From Thalassotalea sp. (GTDB lineage Bacteria; Pseudomonadota; Gammaproteobacteria; Enterobacterales; Alteromonadaceae), in the NCBI GenBank assembly GCA_029237915.1, contig JAQWHD010000032.1, positions 62,001 to 126,000 of the forward strand: DNA of 64,000 nt. The letters run 5' to 3'. Under the pieces are notes generated by a model. That model ran no database searches, had not been told where the DNA came from, and saw nothing but the letters and a program-made list of their open reading frames with translations. Position 1 is the stretch's first letter. Every line of letters starts with the position of its first letter. Position numbers and translations under genes: made by a program. Positions 9,210-17,856 of the stretch are shown in pieces.

Positions 9210-9533
9210 TTAACTATTTTTAGGAGTGTTTTTTTCGTAATGGCTTTCAAATTCAGTTAACACTTTATAAAGCTGCTCAATTTTTTTAACTATCGGGACT
9301 AAAAGCTCATTTTCTAGTGTTTTTTGCCATGCCATTAAATCATCGGCAACTTCAGCAATATAAGGCTGAAATGTGTTTGCAGAGCAGTTAAAAACAGAGC
9401 CTTTAGGAAAAATAGCACTAAAATTTCCGGCTTTATGCTGGCGCATTTCAAGTAGCGCGCTGTCTGCAACAATTGATCGTTTTAAAAGTTGAGAGATATT
9501 ATCAATAAGTTGTTGTTCAATATTTTTAGTCAT
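9210..9533 (-). CDS. Unrecognised 107-residue cytoplasmic protein
   Basis: I do not recognise this family. The product is soluble, without signal peptide, helical in character, and ends in a charged segment (LENELLVPIVKKIEQLYKVLTEFESHYEK) that could form a coiled coil. It has one cysteine. It sits about 40 bp downstream of epmB on the same strand and so may be cotranscribed with it. The composition and AT-rich codon use match the neighbours, and the reading frame is not a shadow of another gene. I considered a UbiK/YqiC-like accessory factor but see no convincing match. Confidence 0.6.
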   Translation of the reverse strand: MTKNIEQQLIDNISQLLKRSIVADSALLEMRQHKAGNFSAIFPKGSVFNCSANTFQPYIAEVADDLMAWQKTLENELLVPIVKKIEQLYKVLTEFESHYEKNTPKNS

Positions 9534-9576
9534 GATTCTTCAGTATCTATTGTTAAATAACGGCGTTATGTCGCTA

Positions 9577-10605
9577 TTATGCCAAATTAAGTGGTGTTTT
9601 GTTAGCCTCGCCAGCATTTTCTCTGACAAATTTAGGCATTAAAAAACCGGGTAGGGTTGCCATCATCTGTTTAGCGATATGTTTTGCTGTATCTTCACTT
9701 ACGTCAAAATGGGCTGCACCAAGTACTTTATCCAATACATGAATATAATAAGGCTGAATGCCGCTATCAAATAGCTTTTCAGACAATGCACAAAGAGTAT
9801 CGGCATCATCGTTAATATTTGCTAATAAAACACTTTGATTAAATAAAGGAATTCGAGCCGCGATCAGAGACTCTATTGCTTGTAAAAATGTATCGTCGAT
9901 CTCATTGCCGTGATTTATATGAAAGACCATAACTGGCTTTAAGCGACTATTTGCAAGCATATCGCATAAATTTTGAGTAATACGCTGCGGGATCACCACA
10001 GGTAAACGAGTATGAATTCTTAATCGCTTCACGTGTGAAATTAATTCAAGCTGATTGATAAGCCAAGATAAATGCTCATCACTTGCCATTAGCGGGTCGC
10101 CACCGCTAAAGATTACTTCATTAATTTCGCCATGCTGTTTTATATAGTCTAATGCTTGCTGCCATCTGATTTTATTAGGGCTATTATCTTCATAAGGAAA
10201 GTGACGGCGAAAGCAATACCGGCAATTTACTGCGCAACCGGCTTTAACAATCATTAGCACTCTATGTTTATACTTATGCAGTAACCCTTCTGCAACTGTG
10301 TCGTGCTCTGCTAATGGATCGCTAGAGTAGCCAATTACTTGCTCAAATTCTGAATTAAGAGGCATTACTTGTGCAAGTAGCGGGTCATTAATATCACCCT
10401 TGGTCATTTTAGCAATAAAAGGTTTAGGCACTCGCACAGGAAAAAGCTTACGAGCAGCAAAATGCTGTTCATATTCATTGCTGTCGATATTTAGTAAAGA
10501 CAGTAACTCTTTTGGGTCGGTAACCACACTGGCAAGTTCTTTTTGCCAAGAAATTTTCCAAGAACAGTGCAAATCATCTTCAATTTGGGTTATTATTTGC
10601 GGCAT
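9577..10605 (-). CDS. epmB: EpmB, EF-P (R)-beta-lysine 2,3-aminomutase
   Basis: A 342-residue radical-SAM enzyme of the lysine 2,3-aminomutase family. The cluster motif is CAVNCRYC with C124, C128 and C131. The short length and early RVPKPFIAKM segment fit the EF-P-specific EpmB (YjeK) rather than catabolic KamA, which is longer. It converts (S)-alpha-lysine to (R)-beta-lysine, the substrate of EpmA. It is divergent from efp, with epmA just beyond, so writer enzymes and target sit together. Confidence 0.93.
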   Translation of the reverse strand: MPQIITQIEDDLHCSWKISWQKELASVVTDPKELLSLLNIDSNEYEQHFAARKLFPVRVPKPFIAKMTKGDINDPLLAQVMPLNSEFEQVIGYSSDPLAEHDTVAEGLLHKYKHRVLMIVKAGCAVNCRYCFRRHFPYEDNSPNKIRWQQALDYIKQHGEINEVIFSGGDPLMASDEHLSWLINQLELISHVKRLRIHTRLPVVIPQRITQNLCDMLANSRLKPVMVFHINHGNEIDDTFLQAIESLIAARIPLFNQSVLLANINDDADTLCALSEKLFDSGIQPYYIHVLDKVLGAAHFDVSEDTAKHIAKQMMATLPGFLMPKFVRENAGEANKTPLNLA

Positions 10606-10643
10606 TAATTAATCTCTGCTTACTTATCGTTTTTCGTGCATGC

Positions 10644-10697
10644 TAATCCATAAACGAATATTAATACATAAGCGCTCACTAATACATAAGAGAACAC
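10644..10697. repeat. Three 18-bp tandem units in the efp leader
   Basis: TAATCCATAAA (10644), TAATACATAAG (10662) and TAATACATAAG (10680) recur with exactly 18-bp spacing and run up to the efp start codon at 10699. The last unit includes the AAGAGA ribosome-binding region. They may be relics of a local tandem duplication or repeated operator half-sites; neither is shown. Confidence 0.7.
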
Positions 10698-10698
10698 T

Positions 10699-11268
10699 AT
10701 GGCTAACTTTAGCACTAACGAATTTAAAAACGGTCTTAAACTAATGATCGACGGCGAGCCGTGTAATATTTTAGATAATGAAACTGTAAAGCCAGGTAAA
10801 GGCCAAGCGTTTAACCGCATTAAAATCCGTAAGTTAATCTCTGGTAAAGTAATTGAGAAAACCTATAAATCTGGTGAGTCTGTAGAAGGTGCGGATGTAA
10901 TGGAAACCGATCTTGCTTACCTTTATAACGATGGTGAGTTTTGGCATTTCATGAACAATGCAACATTCGAACAAATTGGTGCTGACGAAAAAGCTGTTGG
11001 TGATAGCGTTAAATGGCTTAAAGAAGGTGATGAGTGTGTAATTACTCTTTGGAATGGCAGCCCTATCACGGTAACTCCACCAAACTTTGTTGAGCTAGAA
11101 GTTGTTGAAACCGATCCTGGTCTTAAAGGCGACACTGCTGGTACTGGCGGTAAACCTGCAACATTAAATACTGGTGCGGTTGTACGTGTACCACTATTTA
11201 TTCAAATTGGTGAAATTGTTAAAGTTGATACTCGTACCGGCGAATACGTTTCACGCGCGGGTAAGTAA
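10699..11268 (+). CDS. efp: Elongation factor P
   Basis: A 189-residue EF-P with the usual three-domain length. The modification loop reads KPGKGQ, putting the beta-lysylated residue at K34, and the EpmA/EpmB pair is encoded on both sides. EF-P binds between the P and E sites of the ribosome and rescues stalling at polyproline. The C-terminal [12 protein letters not shown] matches the conserved end of the family. The AAGAGA stretch before the ATG is the likely ribosome site, and a strong terminator follows. Confidence 0.97.
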   Translation: MANFSTNEFKNGLKLMIDGEPCNILDNETVKPGKGQAFNRIKIRKLISGKVIEKTYKSGESVEGADVMETDLAYLYNDGEFWHFMNNATFEQIGADEKAVGDSVKWLKEGDECVITLWNGSPITVTPPNFVELEVVETDPGLKGDTAGTGGKPATLNTGAVVRVPLFIQIGEIVKVDTRTGEYVSRAGK

Positions 11269-11310
11269 CTAATATTTTGTACTGATTTAGTTGGTATGAA
11301 CTATGGTATG

Positions 11311-11335
11311 AAAGGGAGCTTATGCTCCCTTTTGC
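11311..11335 (+). terminator. Intrinsic terminator after efp
   Basis: Stem AAAGGGAGC / GCTCCCTTT with a 4-base loop and a short T-run, 43 bp after the efp stop. Confidence 0.85.
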
Positions 11336-11365
11336 CTTTTAAAAAGTATTAAATAGTTGGAAAGT

Positions 11366-12340
11366 ATGAGTTGGCGACCTAGCGCAAGTATTAGTAATTT
11401 ACGAGCCCGAGCAAATATTTTAGCTAAAATAAGAAACTTCTTTGCCGAAAAGCAAGTACTTGAAGTGGATACGCAAGCTATGTCAGCAGCGACTGTGTCT
11501 GATTTACACCTAGTCAGTTTTTCAACCCAATTTAATGATGCTGGCGCTGCGCACCAAAACGGTAAAACTTTATACCTGCAAACATCCCCTGAATACGCAA
11601 TGAAGCGGTTATTAGCTTCTGGTAGTGGCGCGATATATCAAATATGTAAAGCATTTCGTAATGAAGAGTCGGGCAGGCATCATAACCCTGAGTTTACCAT
11701 GCTGGAATGGTATCGCCCGGGATTTGATCATTTTGACCTTATGGCTGAACTCTCTGATTTAATGCAGCTTATTTTGAGTTGCGAAAAAGCAGAATCATTA
11801 AGTTATCAACAAGCTTTTATCAAATTTACCGGAGCCGATCCGCTAACAAGCTCATTAGATGATTTAAAACAATTAATCCTTACTCATGAGCTGTCTGCTG
11901 ATTGGGCAAAGAATGAAACAAATAAAGATACATTATTACAATATATTTTTATGGAGTTAGTTGAAACTAATATAGGTAAACATGTACCGTGCTTTATTTA
12001 TAATTTCCCTGCAAGCCAAGCGGCTTTAGCAAAAATAAGTGTTGATGATAGCCGAGTTGCCCAGCGGTTCGAGTTGTATTATCAAGGTATGGAACTCGCT
12101 AATGGTTTTCATGAATTAACGGATGCAAGTGAGCAGTTACAGCGCTTTCAAGAGGACAACCAGCTTAGAATTAAAAATGGTTTGGCTGAAAAGTCAATCG
12201 ATGAAAACCTCATCGCGGCACTACAATCAGGACTTCCAGAATGTGCAGGCGTGGCATTAGGTATTGATAGGTTAGTAATGATTGCTGTAAAAGCTGAAAC
12301 AATTAGCGACGTTATTGCATTTCCTGTTAACAGAGCGTAA
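11366..12340 (+). CDS. epmA: EpmA, EF-P beta-lysine ligase (GenX/PoxA)
   Basis: A class II lysyl-tRNA synthetase paralogue that attaches (R)-beta-lysine to K34 of EF-P. The 324-residue protein lacks the anticodon-binding domain of LysS and starts directly with the catalytic domain. Motif 2 is FRNEESGRHHNPEFTMLEW, and motif 3 lies in GVALGIDRLVMI near the C-terminus. I choose the ATG at 11366, giving MSWRPSAS as in other EpmA proteins; an in-frame TTG at 11357 would add three residues but lacks a good ribosome site. The downstream merC-like gene is separated by a Zur-like palindrome. Confidence 0.94.
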   Translation: MSWRPSASISNLRARANILAKIRNFFAEKQVLEVDTQAMSAATVSDLHLVSFSTQFNDAGAAHQNGKTLYLQTSPEYAMKRLLASGSGAIYQICKAFRNEESGRHHNPEFTMLEWYRPGFDHFDLMAELSDLMQLILSCEKAESLSYQQAFIKFTGADPLTSSLDDLKQLILTHELSADWAKNETNKDTLLQYIFMELVETNIGKHVPCFIYNFPASQAALAKISVDDSRVAQRFELYYQGMELANGFHELTDASEQLQRFQEDNQLRIKNGLAEKSIDENLIAALQSGLPECAGVALGIDRLVMIAVKAETISDVIAFPVNRA

Positions 12341-12350
12341 CAAAAAATAA

Positions 12351-12367
12351 ATGTTATACTATATCGT
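12351..12367 (+). promoter_or_regulatory. Zur-like palindrome upstream of the MerC-like gene
   Basis: ATGTTATA-C-TATATCGT has a perfect left half and a 6/8 right half compared with the gammaproteobacterial Zur box ATGTTATA-N-TATAACAT. It lies about 50 bp before the start of the MerC-like gene. This suggests zinc-dependent repression, but the match is by eye and no zinc gene is adjacent. Confidence 0.5.
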
Positions 12368-12417
12368 ATGTGATATTATCACTTTTTAAGTGTTCCCCAT
12401 TTACGAGAAGTATAAAC

Positions 12418-12807
12418 ATGTTAGATAGGCTTGGTATTACAGCAACATCCATTTGTGCATTGCACTGTATACTGCTGCCTGTACTATTACCTATACTTTC
12501 TTTATTTGGCTTAGAGTTTCTAGCAACTCATGAATCAGAGCACATGTTTTTGTTTGCGACACTTATCTTAGGTTCAATAGCCTTATTTTCTGGTTTCAAA
12601 CGCTACCACCGCAAGATTTACCCATTTTTTCTATTATTCTTAGGCGGCTTTATTTATTGGCACAAGCACAGTGTTGATGAGTCACTTGAGCCAATAATGA
12701 TCATTGCTGGCGCAGCTTTATTGGTTGCAGCCCACCTAGTTAATCTTAAGTTATGTAATAATTGCCGAACTTGTGAAGATCATAACTGTTCAACTCCGAA
12801 CGCATAG
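12418..12807 (+). CDS. MerC-domain membrane protein
   Basis: A 129-residue protein with about four membrane helices. The first helix carries the metal-binding pattern SICALHC (C13, H16, C17) found in MerC mercury transporters and their chromosomal relatives. The tail is rich in Cys and His (KLCNNCRTCEDHNC). I start at the ATG at 12418, which follows ACGAGAAG; an upstream GTG (12370) overlaps the regulatory palindrome and would add an odd N-terminus. No other mer genes are near, so a role in mercury resistance is doubtful. With a Zur-like box upstream, a role in zinc or other soft-metal homeostasis is more likely. Confidence 0.75.
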   Translation: MLDRLGITATSICALHCILLPVLLPILSLFGLEFLATHESEHMFLFATLILGSIALFSGFKRYHRKIYPFFLLFLGGFIYWHKHSVDESLEPIMIIAGAALLVAAHLVNLKLCNNCRTCEDHNCSTPNA

Positions 12808-13329
12808 TTAAATATCACGATATTTGATCTAAAAAGGGGTAGCTAATGTCAAGCTATCTTTCCAGAGGTGTTGGGTTCAATGCCTGCTTAAGTGCCAGTT
12901 TTTGGCATACAATATTAGAAAGAACACTTCGTCATTCCACCACTATTTTGGCTGGAATCTTCATCAGTTTTAGAGTGGCTCGAACGAGCATTTTGTGCCT
13001 TAAGTGGAAGTAGATCAATCATTAACTCTGCTCTACTAATGCCACTAACCCGACGGTTATTCAAATGTAAAAAAGAGTGGACTCTACTCTTTTGGGGGGC
13101 GCGTTGCAGGTCGGTTCAGTGCAGGAAGTCACTATTGAGTCCCAAACAAAACGGCGACGCAAAGGCAGCCGCATTGTCATTTTTTAATAACCTACTACTT
13201 GCCGCAGCTCGACTTGGTTGCGACCAACTTCCCACCTAATTGAGCAGCGTGCTCCTAGGCTATCAATCCGGCTATGCAGGCTCGCGAGGTTGTGCAAACT
13301 CATTGTTGAGCTTGATTGTTCTGCTTTGA
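12808..13329. other. Gene-free, repeat-containing flank of the accessory block
   Basis: About 520 bp without a convincing gene. Its left half contains an inverted copy of the degenerate repeat family also seen at 18.5-18.8 kb. From about 13040 the base composition becomes clearly richer in G+C, continuing into the next gene. The short open frame at 13039-13239 looks spurious. Confidence 0.6.
12914..13062 (-). repeat. Dispersed REP-like repeat, inverted copy
   Basis: Read on the minus strand, 12999-12914 matches 18622-18706 closely: both share GGCACAAAATGCTCGTTCGA, the imperfect palindrome around ATTCC...GGAAT and an ending like GAATGACGxAGTxxTTTxTCTAAT. The homology extends more weakly to about 13062, where CGTCGGGTTAGTGGCA parallels sequence at 17.53 and 18.52 kb. 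Orientation is opposite to those copies. Confidence 0.8.
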
Positions 13330-13860
13330 TTAGAACCTGAACACAATACCGACGGAAAACAGATCAACGTCTTCGTCGATATCATACCACTCCCACTCAC
13401 CGACAATACTGAACTGGTCAGTAAACATGTATTCAGCGCCGAGGCCATACAAAAGGTCGCTGCCATCGTCATCAACACCGGACGCAACGCCGCCCCCTTC
13501 GACATCCCACGAGATCATGCCGAACTTGCCGAATAGGCCAAACTGCTCGTTGAGCGGCAGCGTACCCTTCGCAGCGAGTGACCATCCGTCTGCTTCGGCA
13601 CTGACTTTCGAACCGTCTATGGAACCATCGTTCTCACCAAAATCCACCCAAGCGGCCTCAAAGGCGAGGTTCGAATTAAACTCCCAACCGCCGAGGATCT
13701 TCCAGCCGGTGTCCTCGTCGTCGCAACTGGCGATGCCACCGCACGCATCGATGGTAGCTTGCCCGATACTCGCCCCCGCATAGAAGCCATTCTGTGCGAA
13801 GGCATTACCCGTTATGCCCAACGTCAATAAAATTGCGCCAATCAGTTTAGATTTTTTCAT
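13330..13860 (-). CDS. Small outer-membrane beta-barrel protein, G+C-rich and probably acquired
   Basis: A 176-residue protein with a signal peptide (cleavage after NAFA) and a porin-like barrel ending in aromatic F-R-F. The layout FYAGASIGQ...GWKILGGWEFN...FGLFGKFGM...GLGAEYMFTDQFSIVGEWEW resembles OmpA-type N-terminal barrels. The start at 13860 follows GGAGCAGGTA; an upstream ATG at 13905 would put 15 residues before a good signal peptide. An acidic loop holds two cysteines (DACGGIASCDDED). Codon use is markedly richer in G+C than the surrounding genes, which together with the flanking repeats suggests horizontal acquisition. Function is unknown. Confidence 0.75.
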   Translation of the reverse strand: MKKSKLIGAILLTLGITGNAFAQNGFYAGASIGQATIDACGGIASCDDEDTGWKILGGWEFNSNLAFEAAWVDFGENDGSIDGSKVSAEADGWSLAAKGTLPLNEQFGLFGKFGMISWDVEGGGVASGVDDDGSDLLYGLGAEYMFTDQFSIVGEWEWYDIDEDVDLFSVGIVFRF

Positions 13861-14779
13861 TACCTGCTCCAAGTTGAGTATAGAAAGTGTAAATGTTATC
13901 CCCAATTACATTTGTCCTTACTCGGCCCGTTATAACACGCCGATTTCTTTGTAAAATTGGTTTCCTGTATATGCGTGTCTCATTAGTATTCCCCTGCTTT
14001 TGTGATTAATTTCAAGTGGGTATTATAAATAGCATAGTCGAAATTTCACGATTGAGAGGTTTTTAATCGAGCAGGCAAGGTTGCGCTCTTAAGAATTTGA
14101 AACAGAGGCAAGCATCCAAGATTCAAAGGTTATATATTTTTAAAAAGAAAAAGCCAATGAGGTCACAGTCACTGATTTTGGAATGCATTTAAGAGCGCTA
14201 TCTGCCGTTTAAATAGATAATAGGAGATGCTTCGAGCGTATTCTCCTCGCTCTGAGTTGCCGCTAAAAAACTTGTGTAATTACAATAACATCATGTATTG
14301 TAAGTTTACAAATAATTAACTTTGCCCAACGGCGGTTAAGAGCGATCAGCAGACCTTTCATCATTATCGAATAACGATCACTTTGTGCGCAAAGCAGAAA
14401 GGAATTGGTGCATATTTTGTGGGCAAGATCATTGTGATCAGATAGCAGATGATGTATTCGTTCTAGTATATGATTACATGTCATTGTTAGGTGGTAGTGA
14501 GACTCTAATTTTACGTTTTTGTAGCAGTATTTGAATGTATAAAGTTAACAATTATAGACATTGAATTTAACTAATTACATTACTGGAATTGCTCTTTTAT
14601 ACGGTTTTAATTTGATATTAAGGTATGTTACAACGTTACTGTAATAAAGTTCGAATGACGTTCCCAATATATTGTATTTATTGATATTTTCGGTTGTATA
14701 ATAATTAAGTCTATATACAATAATTAGAAGACGTTCTTTATATACATATAATATTAATTATCAAATGGAAGGGATTAAA
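13861..14779. other. Long gene-poor stretch in the accessory block
   Basis: About 900 bp without a gene I can support. It holds the 10-bp inverted pair GCGCTCTTAA (14083-14092) / TTAAGAGCGC (14189-14198), enclosing about 96 bp, described as a possible miniature element in the findings. A -10-like TATAAT lies at 14697-14702 ahead of the lipoprotein gene. The short minus-strand frame at 14263-14484 has no family features. The region may hold remnants of past insertions. Confidence 0.5.
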
Positions 14780-17362
14780 ATGAAAAGATTCTTGAACAGA
14801 TCTATAGTTGCAACTGTCATGACATTAGGGCTTTACGCTTGTGGTGGCGGTGGCGGTGGTAGTGGTGGTGAGCAACAAGTAAAAGAACCGACTACTCCAC
14901 CTCAAGCTGTAGTAAATCAAGCACCAACAATTGAAGCAATCCCCGTTCAGTCTGTTAATGAAAATAACACCATAACCATAACCTCAATAGCAAACGATGC
15001 TGATGGAACTGTTACTAGCTACTTATGGGAGCAAACATCTGGTGTTGATGTGATCTTAAGCGATACAAATACCGCGAGCGTTTCATTGACCGCCCCAGAA
15101 ATCGGTGAACACGTAACGATAACTTTAAAGTTAACTGTCACTGATAATGATGGCACCACATTCACAGCTAATGTAAATGTTGAAATCAAAGATATTCCGA
15201 ATCAAGCACCAACAATTGAAGCAATAGCTTCAGAGGGTAAACGATCATTAGTTTGGGACAACGGGGAAGAGTACACACTATTCTATGGAATCGTTGGTGA
15301 GGATCATAATAGGTTTTCAACAATACAAAGTATTACTTCTCCATATAGCATAGATTGGCTTGATATTTGGTTTGAAGAGTATGAGTTCCATTTACAAGAT
15401 GAAGATGGAAATACAGTTGCTTCCTCAACATTAATTGACAGTTCATTTTCACTTCCTAAAGAAACCTATGTGGCTGGGAACGATATGACAAGCTCTGACT
15501 CTTCAAGCCCAGATTCATCCCTCATCATAAATGACAGATATCTATATACAGTTGGTAATTTTGGTTCAAACCATGGTGATTTAGGTAAAGGGGATTTTTT
15601 CAATGTTTATGATCTTCTTGCCACCGATGGCATAGAGAATATATATAACTACAAAGACGTAAGGAGCCCTAATAGAATTTGGCATTTTGCCAACTACGTC
15701 CTTGTTACTACACCAAACGAAAATTCAGTTCTATTTAATATAGAAAATCCAGCTAATCCTATTTATGTTAAAGAGATAGAAGAGTTAAATGTTATTGGAT
15801 TTAATAACAATTATCTATTTTCCTTATCATCAGAACCAATGCACATTGATGTATTAGAGGTGAATTCAGGTGAATTAACAGTTATAGAGACCATAAACAC
15901 AGGTGTCGGTTTACCTGAGGGTGAAACAAAAGTTTTATCTAAGGATGATGCTACCTGGCTAATAATTGAATCCACAAACACTTCAATTTACCCAATAACT
16001 AATGATATTGTTATTGGTCAACCGCTCACTATTGAAAGCAATGCTTATTTACACAGCCAAGATATCTCGAATAATTATCTAATATTTAAAAGCTATAATA
16101 ATACTAACAACGTTTTCATTGTTGATATTAGCGATCCTAGTTCCCCATCTTTAGCTCTCAATACAACAATTCAAAATAGCGTCCAGGGGGGGCTTAAGAG
16201 TTTAAGAATTTCAAATAATACTCTTTATGCAATTGGTGAAATGGAAATTGTAGCCTTTGATTTATCTAATATTAATGAGCTATCCGTAATTGGCCGACAA
16301 CATATAAAAGATCAAGACATGCATATTAAGCTTATGGGAGAAAAATTCATTTCACTAAACTCGTATGAGCAAGAAATTAGACTGTATGATTTGAACATAA
16401 AACAAGATCGCCCATCTGTTGATATGACATTTTATAAGACTAATTACCCAGCATCACGAATTATCGAAGTTGATAATAATATAGCAATTATATCAAATTC
16501 TGCTGGATTATCTTCATGCTCAGGAGGAAATGGGAATTGTTATTCTGATAATTATGACACGACAAATTCAGGGATGAACATATATTCTAACGGGTTAGAA
16601 AATGCACCTGTAAACATTTATTTTGAGCCAAACAATCCTGTAACACCTGCAATTGTGGTTAATAATAGGCTTTACGCCTTAGACGATGAAAAAATATCTA
16701 TTTTTGATGTAACAGACATTCAATCTCCTATACTACTAGGTTCGGAATCATGCTGCTCAAAAAACGTCAGTAGCCGAATGAATTTTAATAGTATTGGTAA
16801 TATAGTTTTATTCAATTATATTAATGGGCTACTATTATTTGATGCTGATGAACCCAACCAAGTTGGAGCTCTAGAAAGATATCATCCAAATAGTGGCTTT
16901 AATGGAGGAGGTACTTTTGGTGATAAGCTTATATTAACAGAGCGGACAGCAGTTAATATTCTAGATCTATCTAGCCCTGATAATATTTCTTTTTCAACCG
17001 GTGCCCAAGGATACATATACGGTGTGTCTTCCGCTGAAAATGGTGTTTTTGTTGGTAGCCAATTTAACCCATATGGCAACGAATCTTCAGATTCAATTAT
17101 TTATTTTTTTGAAAATGGTGTTTTGAATGAAAGATCAACACTTAAATCAGGTTTTGTTTTCATGAAGACCATTAGTAACGAACATATTGTATATGTGACT
17201 CTGAAAGGTCTCGTTGTTGTAAATGTCTCTGACCCATACTCGCCAAAGACTGTACTAACATCAACATTACCAGTGAAAAAATTTATTACGGCAAAAATTA
17301 TAGGGACTACTCTTTATATGGGAGCTATTGACGGTGTTTTAACTATCGAAATGCCAGAATAA
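14780..17362 (+). CDS. Large LVIVD-repeat lipoprotein with an N-terminal PKD-like domain
   Basis: An 860-residue surface or periplasmic protein. I start at the ATG at 14780, six bases after GGAAGGGA; an ATG at 14765 would place the ribosome site inside the gene. The signal ends in lipobox LYAC (Cys 21), followed by a Gly-rich linker. A PKD/REJ-like domain with DADGTVTSYLWEQTSG follows. From about residue 180 the sequence carries repeated LVIVD-type propeller motifs (VFIVDISDPSSP, ISIFDVTDIQSP, VNILDLSSP, VVNVSDPYSP). Such proteins are thought to be adhesive or to bind partners; no enzyme motif is visible. The peptide NQAPTIEAI occurs twice, the second time at a truncated domain start. Confidence 0.8.
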   Translation: MKRFLNRSIVATVMTLGLYACGGGGGGSGGEQQVKEPTTPPQAVVNQAPTIEAIPVQSVNENNTITITSIANDADGTVTSYLWEQTSGVDVILSDTNTASVSLTAPEIGEHVTITLKLTVTDNDGTTFTANVNVEIKDIPNQAPTIEAIASEGKRSLVWDNGEEYTLFYGIVGEDHNRFSTIQSITSPYSIDWLDIWFEEYEFHLQDEDGNTVASSTLIDSSFSLPKETYVAGNDMTSSDSSSPDSSLIINDRYLYTVGNFGSNHGDLGKGDFFNVYDLLATDGIENIYNYKDVRSPNRIWHFANYVLVTTPNENSVLFNIENPANPIYVKEIEELNVIGFNNNYLFSLSSEPMHIDVLEVNSGELTVIETINTGVGLPEGETKVLSKDDATWLIIESTNTSIYPITNDIVIGQPLTIESNAYLHSQDISNNYLIFKSYNNTNNVFIVDISDPSSPSLALNTTIQNSVQGGLKSLRISNNTLYAIGEMEIVAFDLSNINELSVIGRQHIKDQDMHIKLMGEKFISLNSYEQEIRLYDLNIKQDRPSVDMTFYKTNYPASRIIEVDNNIAIISNSAGLSSCSGGNGNCYSDNYDTTNSGMNIYSNGLENAPVNIYFEPNNPVTPAIVVNNRLYALDDEKISIFDVTDIQSPILLGSESCCSKNVSSRMNFNSIGNIVLFNYINGLLLFDADEPNQVGALERYHPNSGFNGGGTFGDKLILTERTAVNILDLSSPDNISFSTGAQGYIYGVSSAENGVFVGSQFNPYGNESSDSIIYFFENGVLNERSTLKSGFVFMKTISNEHIVYVTLKGLVVVNVSDPYSPKTVLTSTLPVKKFITAKIIGTTLYMGAIDGVLTIEMPE
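14915..14940 (+). repeat. 26-bp direct repeat inside the lipoprotein gene, copy 1
   Basis: An exact 26-bp match to 15200-15225, encoding NQAPTIEAI at the head of the PKD-like domain. Exact DNA identity over 26 bp suggests recent duplication or gene conversion of the domain start. Confidence 0.9.
15200..15225 (+). repeat. 26-bp direct repeat inside the lipoprotein gene, copy 2
   Basis: The exact partner of 14915-14940. Here the peptide is followed by ASEGKRSLVW rather than a second PKD-like domain, so it looks like a domain start whose body has been lost or replaced. Confidence 0.9.
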
Positions 17363-17856
17363 AATACGAGCAGATTTTTATGCTCAGTTTTTTAAATTCT
17401 CTTATTGAGAAACTGAGCAATAAAACGTATATACCACTTTTTGCAACCTAAACTAACCGTTAGAGGGATGATTTTTTACTCGTAAATCTAGAGTGCTTTG
17501 TGGCAAAAGTGATCGTGCCTTGCTCAGGAACGACTGTCGGGTTATGGCACTGAACGGACATTAGCTCCTATTCGTCACATAAACCAAACAATTAAAGCGA
17601 TCCTTTGTGATCGCTTTTTTTATACCAACCATCTAATTTGACCATTTCAAAAAGCTTTCCAACATACCATTAACACTTTTTGCAATTTGTAACAGATCGT
17701 ATAAGGAACAAACAAATTGCTTGATAATGTAATCAATGATTATTGGCTTATATAAACGATTACTAGAGATAACCTATGAAAATGACGGACTTTATCCACT
17801 TAGATAAAGCTGTTATGCATTTAAATCAGAGTTTATCTAATAATTAAGGAATGAAA
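17363..17856. other. Intergenic segment with repeat fragment and terminator
   Basis: About 490 bp. A 10-bp inverted repeat (17381-17390 / 17410-17419) lies just after the lipoprotein gene. At 17527-17575 a fragment (AACGACTGTCGGGTTATGGC onward) matches sequence next to the attC site at 18512 and the repeat family. A strong terminator lies at 17594. A good ribosome site for the next gene is at 17846-17850. No gene is seen. Confidence 0.6.
17594..17620 (+). terminator. Intrinsic terminator
   Basis: A 9-bp perfect stem AAAGCGATC / GATCGCTTT with a 6-base loop and a long T-run, placed to stop transcription from the left before the next gene. Confidence 0.85.

Noticed and set aside
13039-13239. 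Open frame of 66 codons on the plus strand
   Set aside because: No ribosome site, no family features, and composition of non-coding repeat DNA. It lies within the repeat-rich flank.
14263-14484. Minus-strand frame of 73 codons in the accessory block
   Set aside because: No recognisable domain, no ribosome site and no neighbour support. Possibly a remnant.
14485-14500. GTTAGGT near 14487 as the end of a second attC
   Set aside because: The heptamer fits the core pattern, but no paired inner elements were found within 150 bp upstream.
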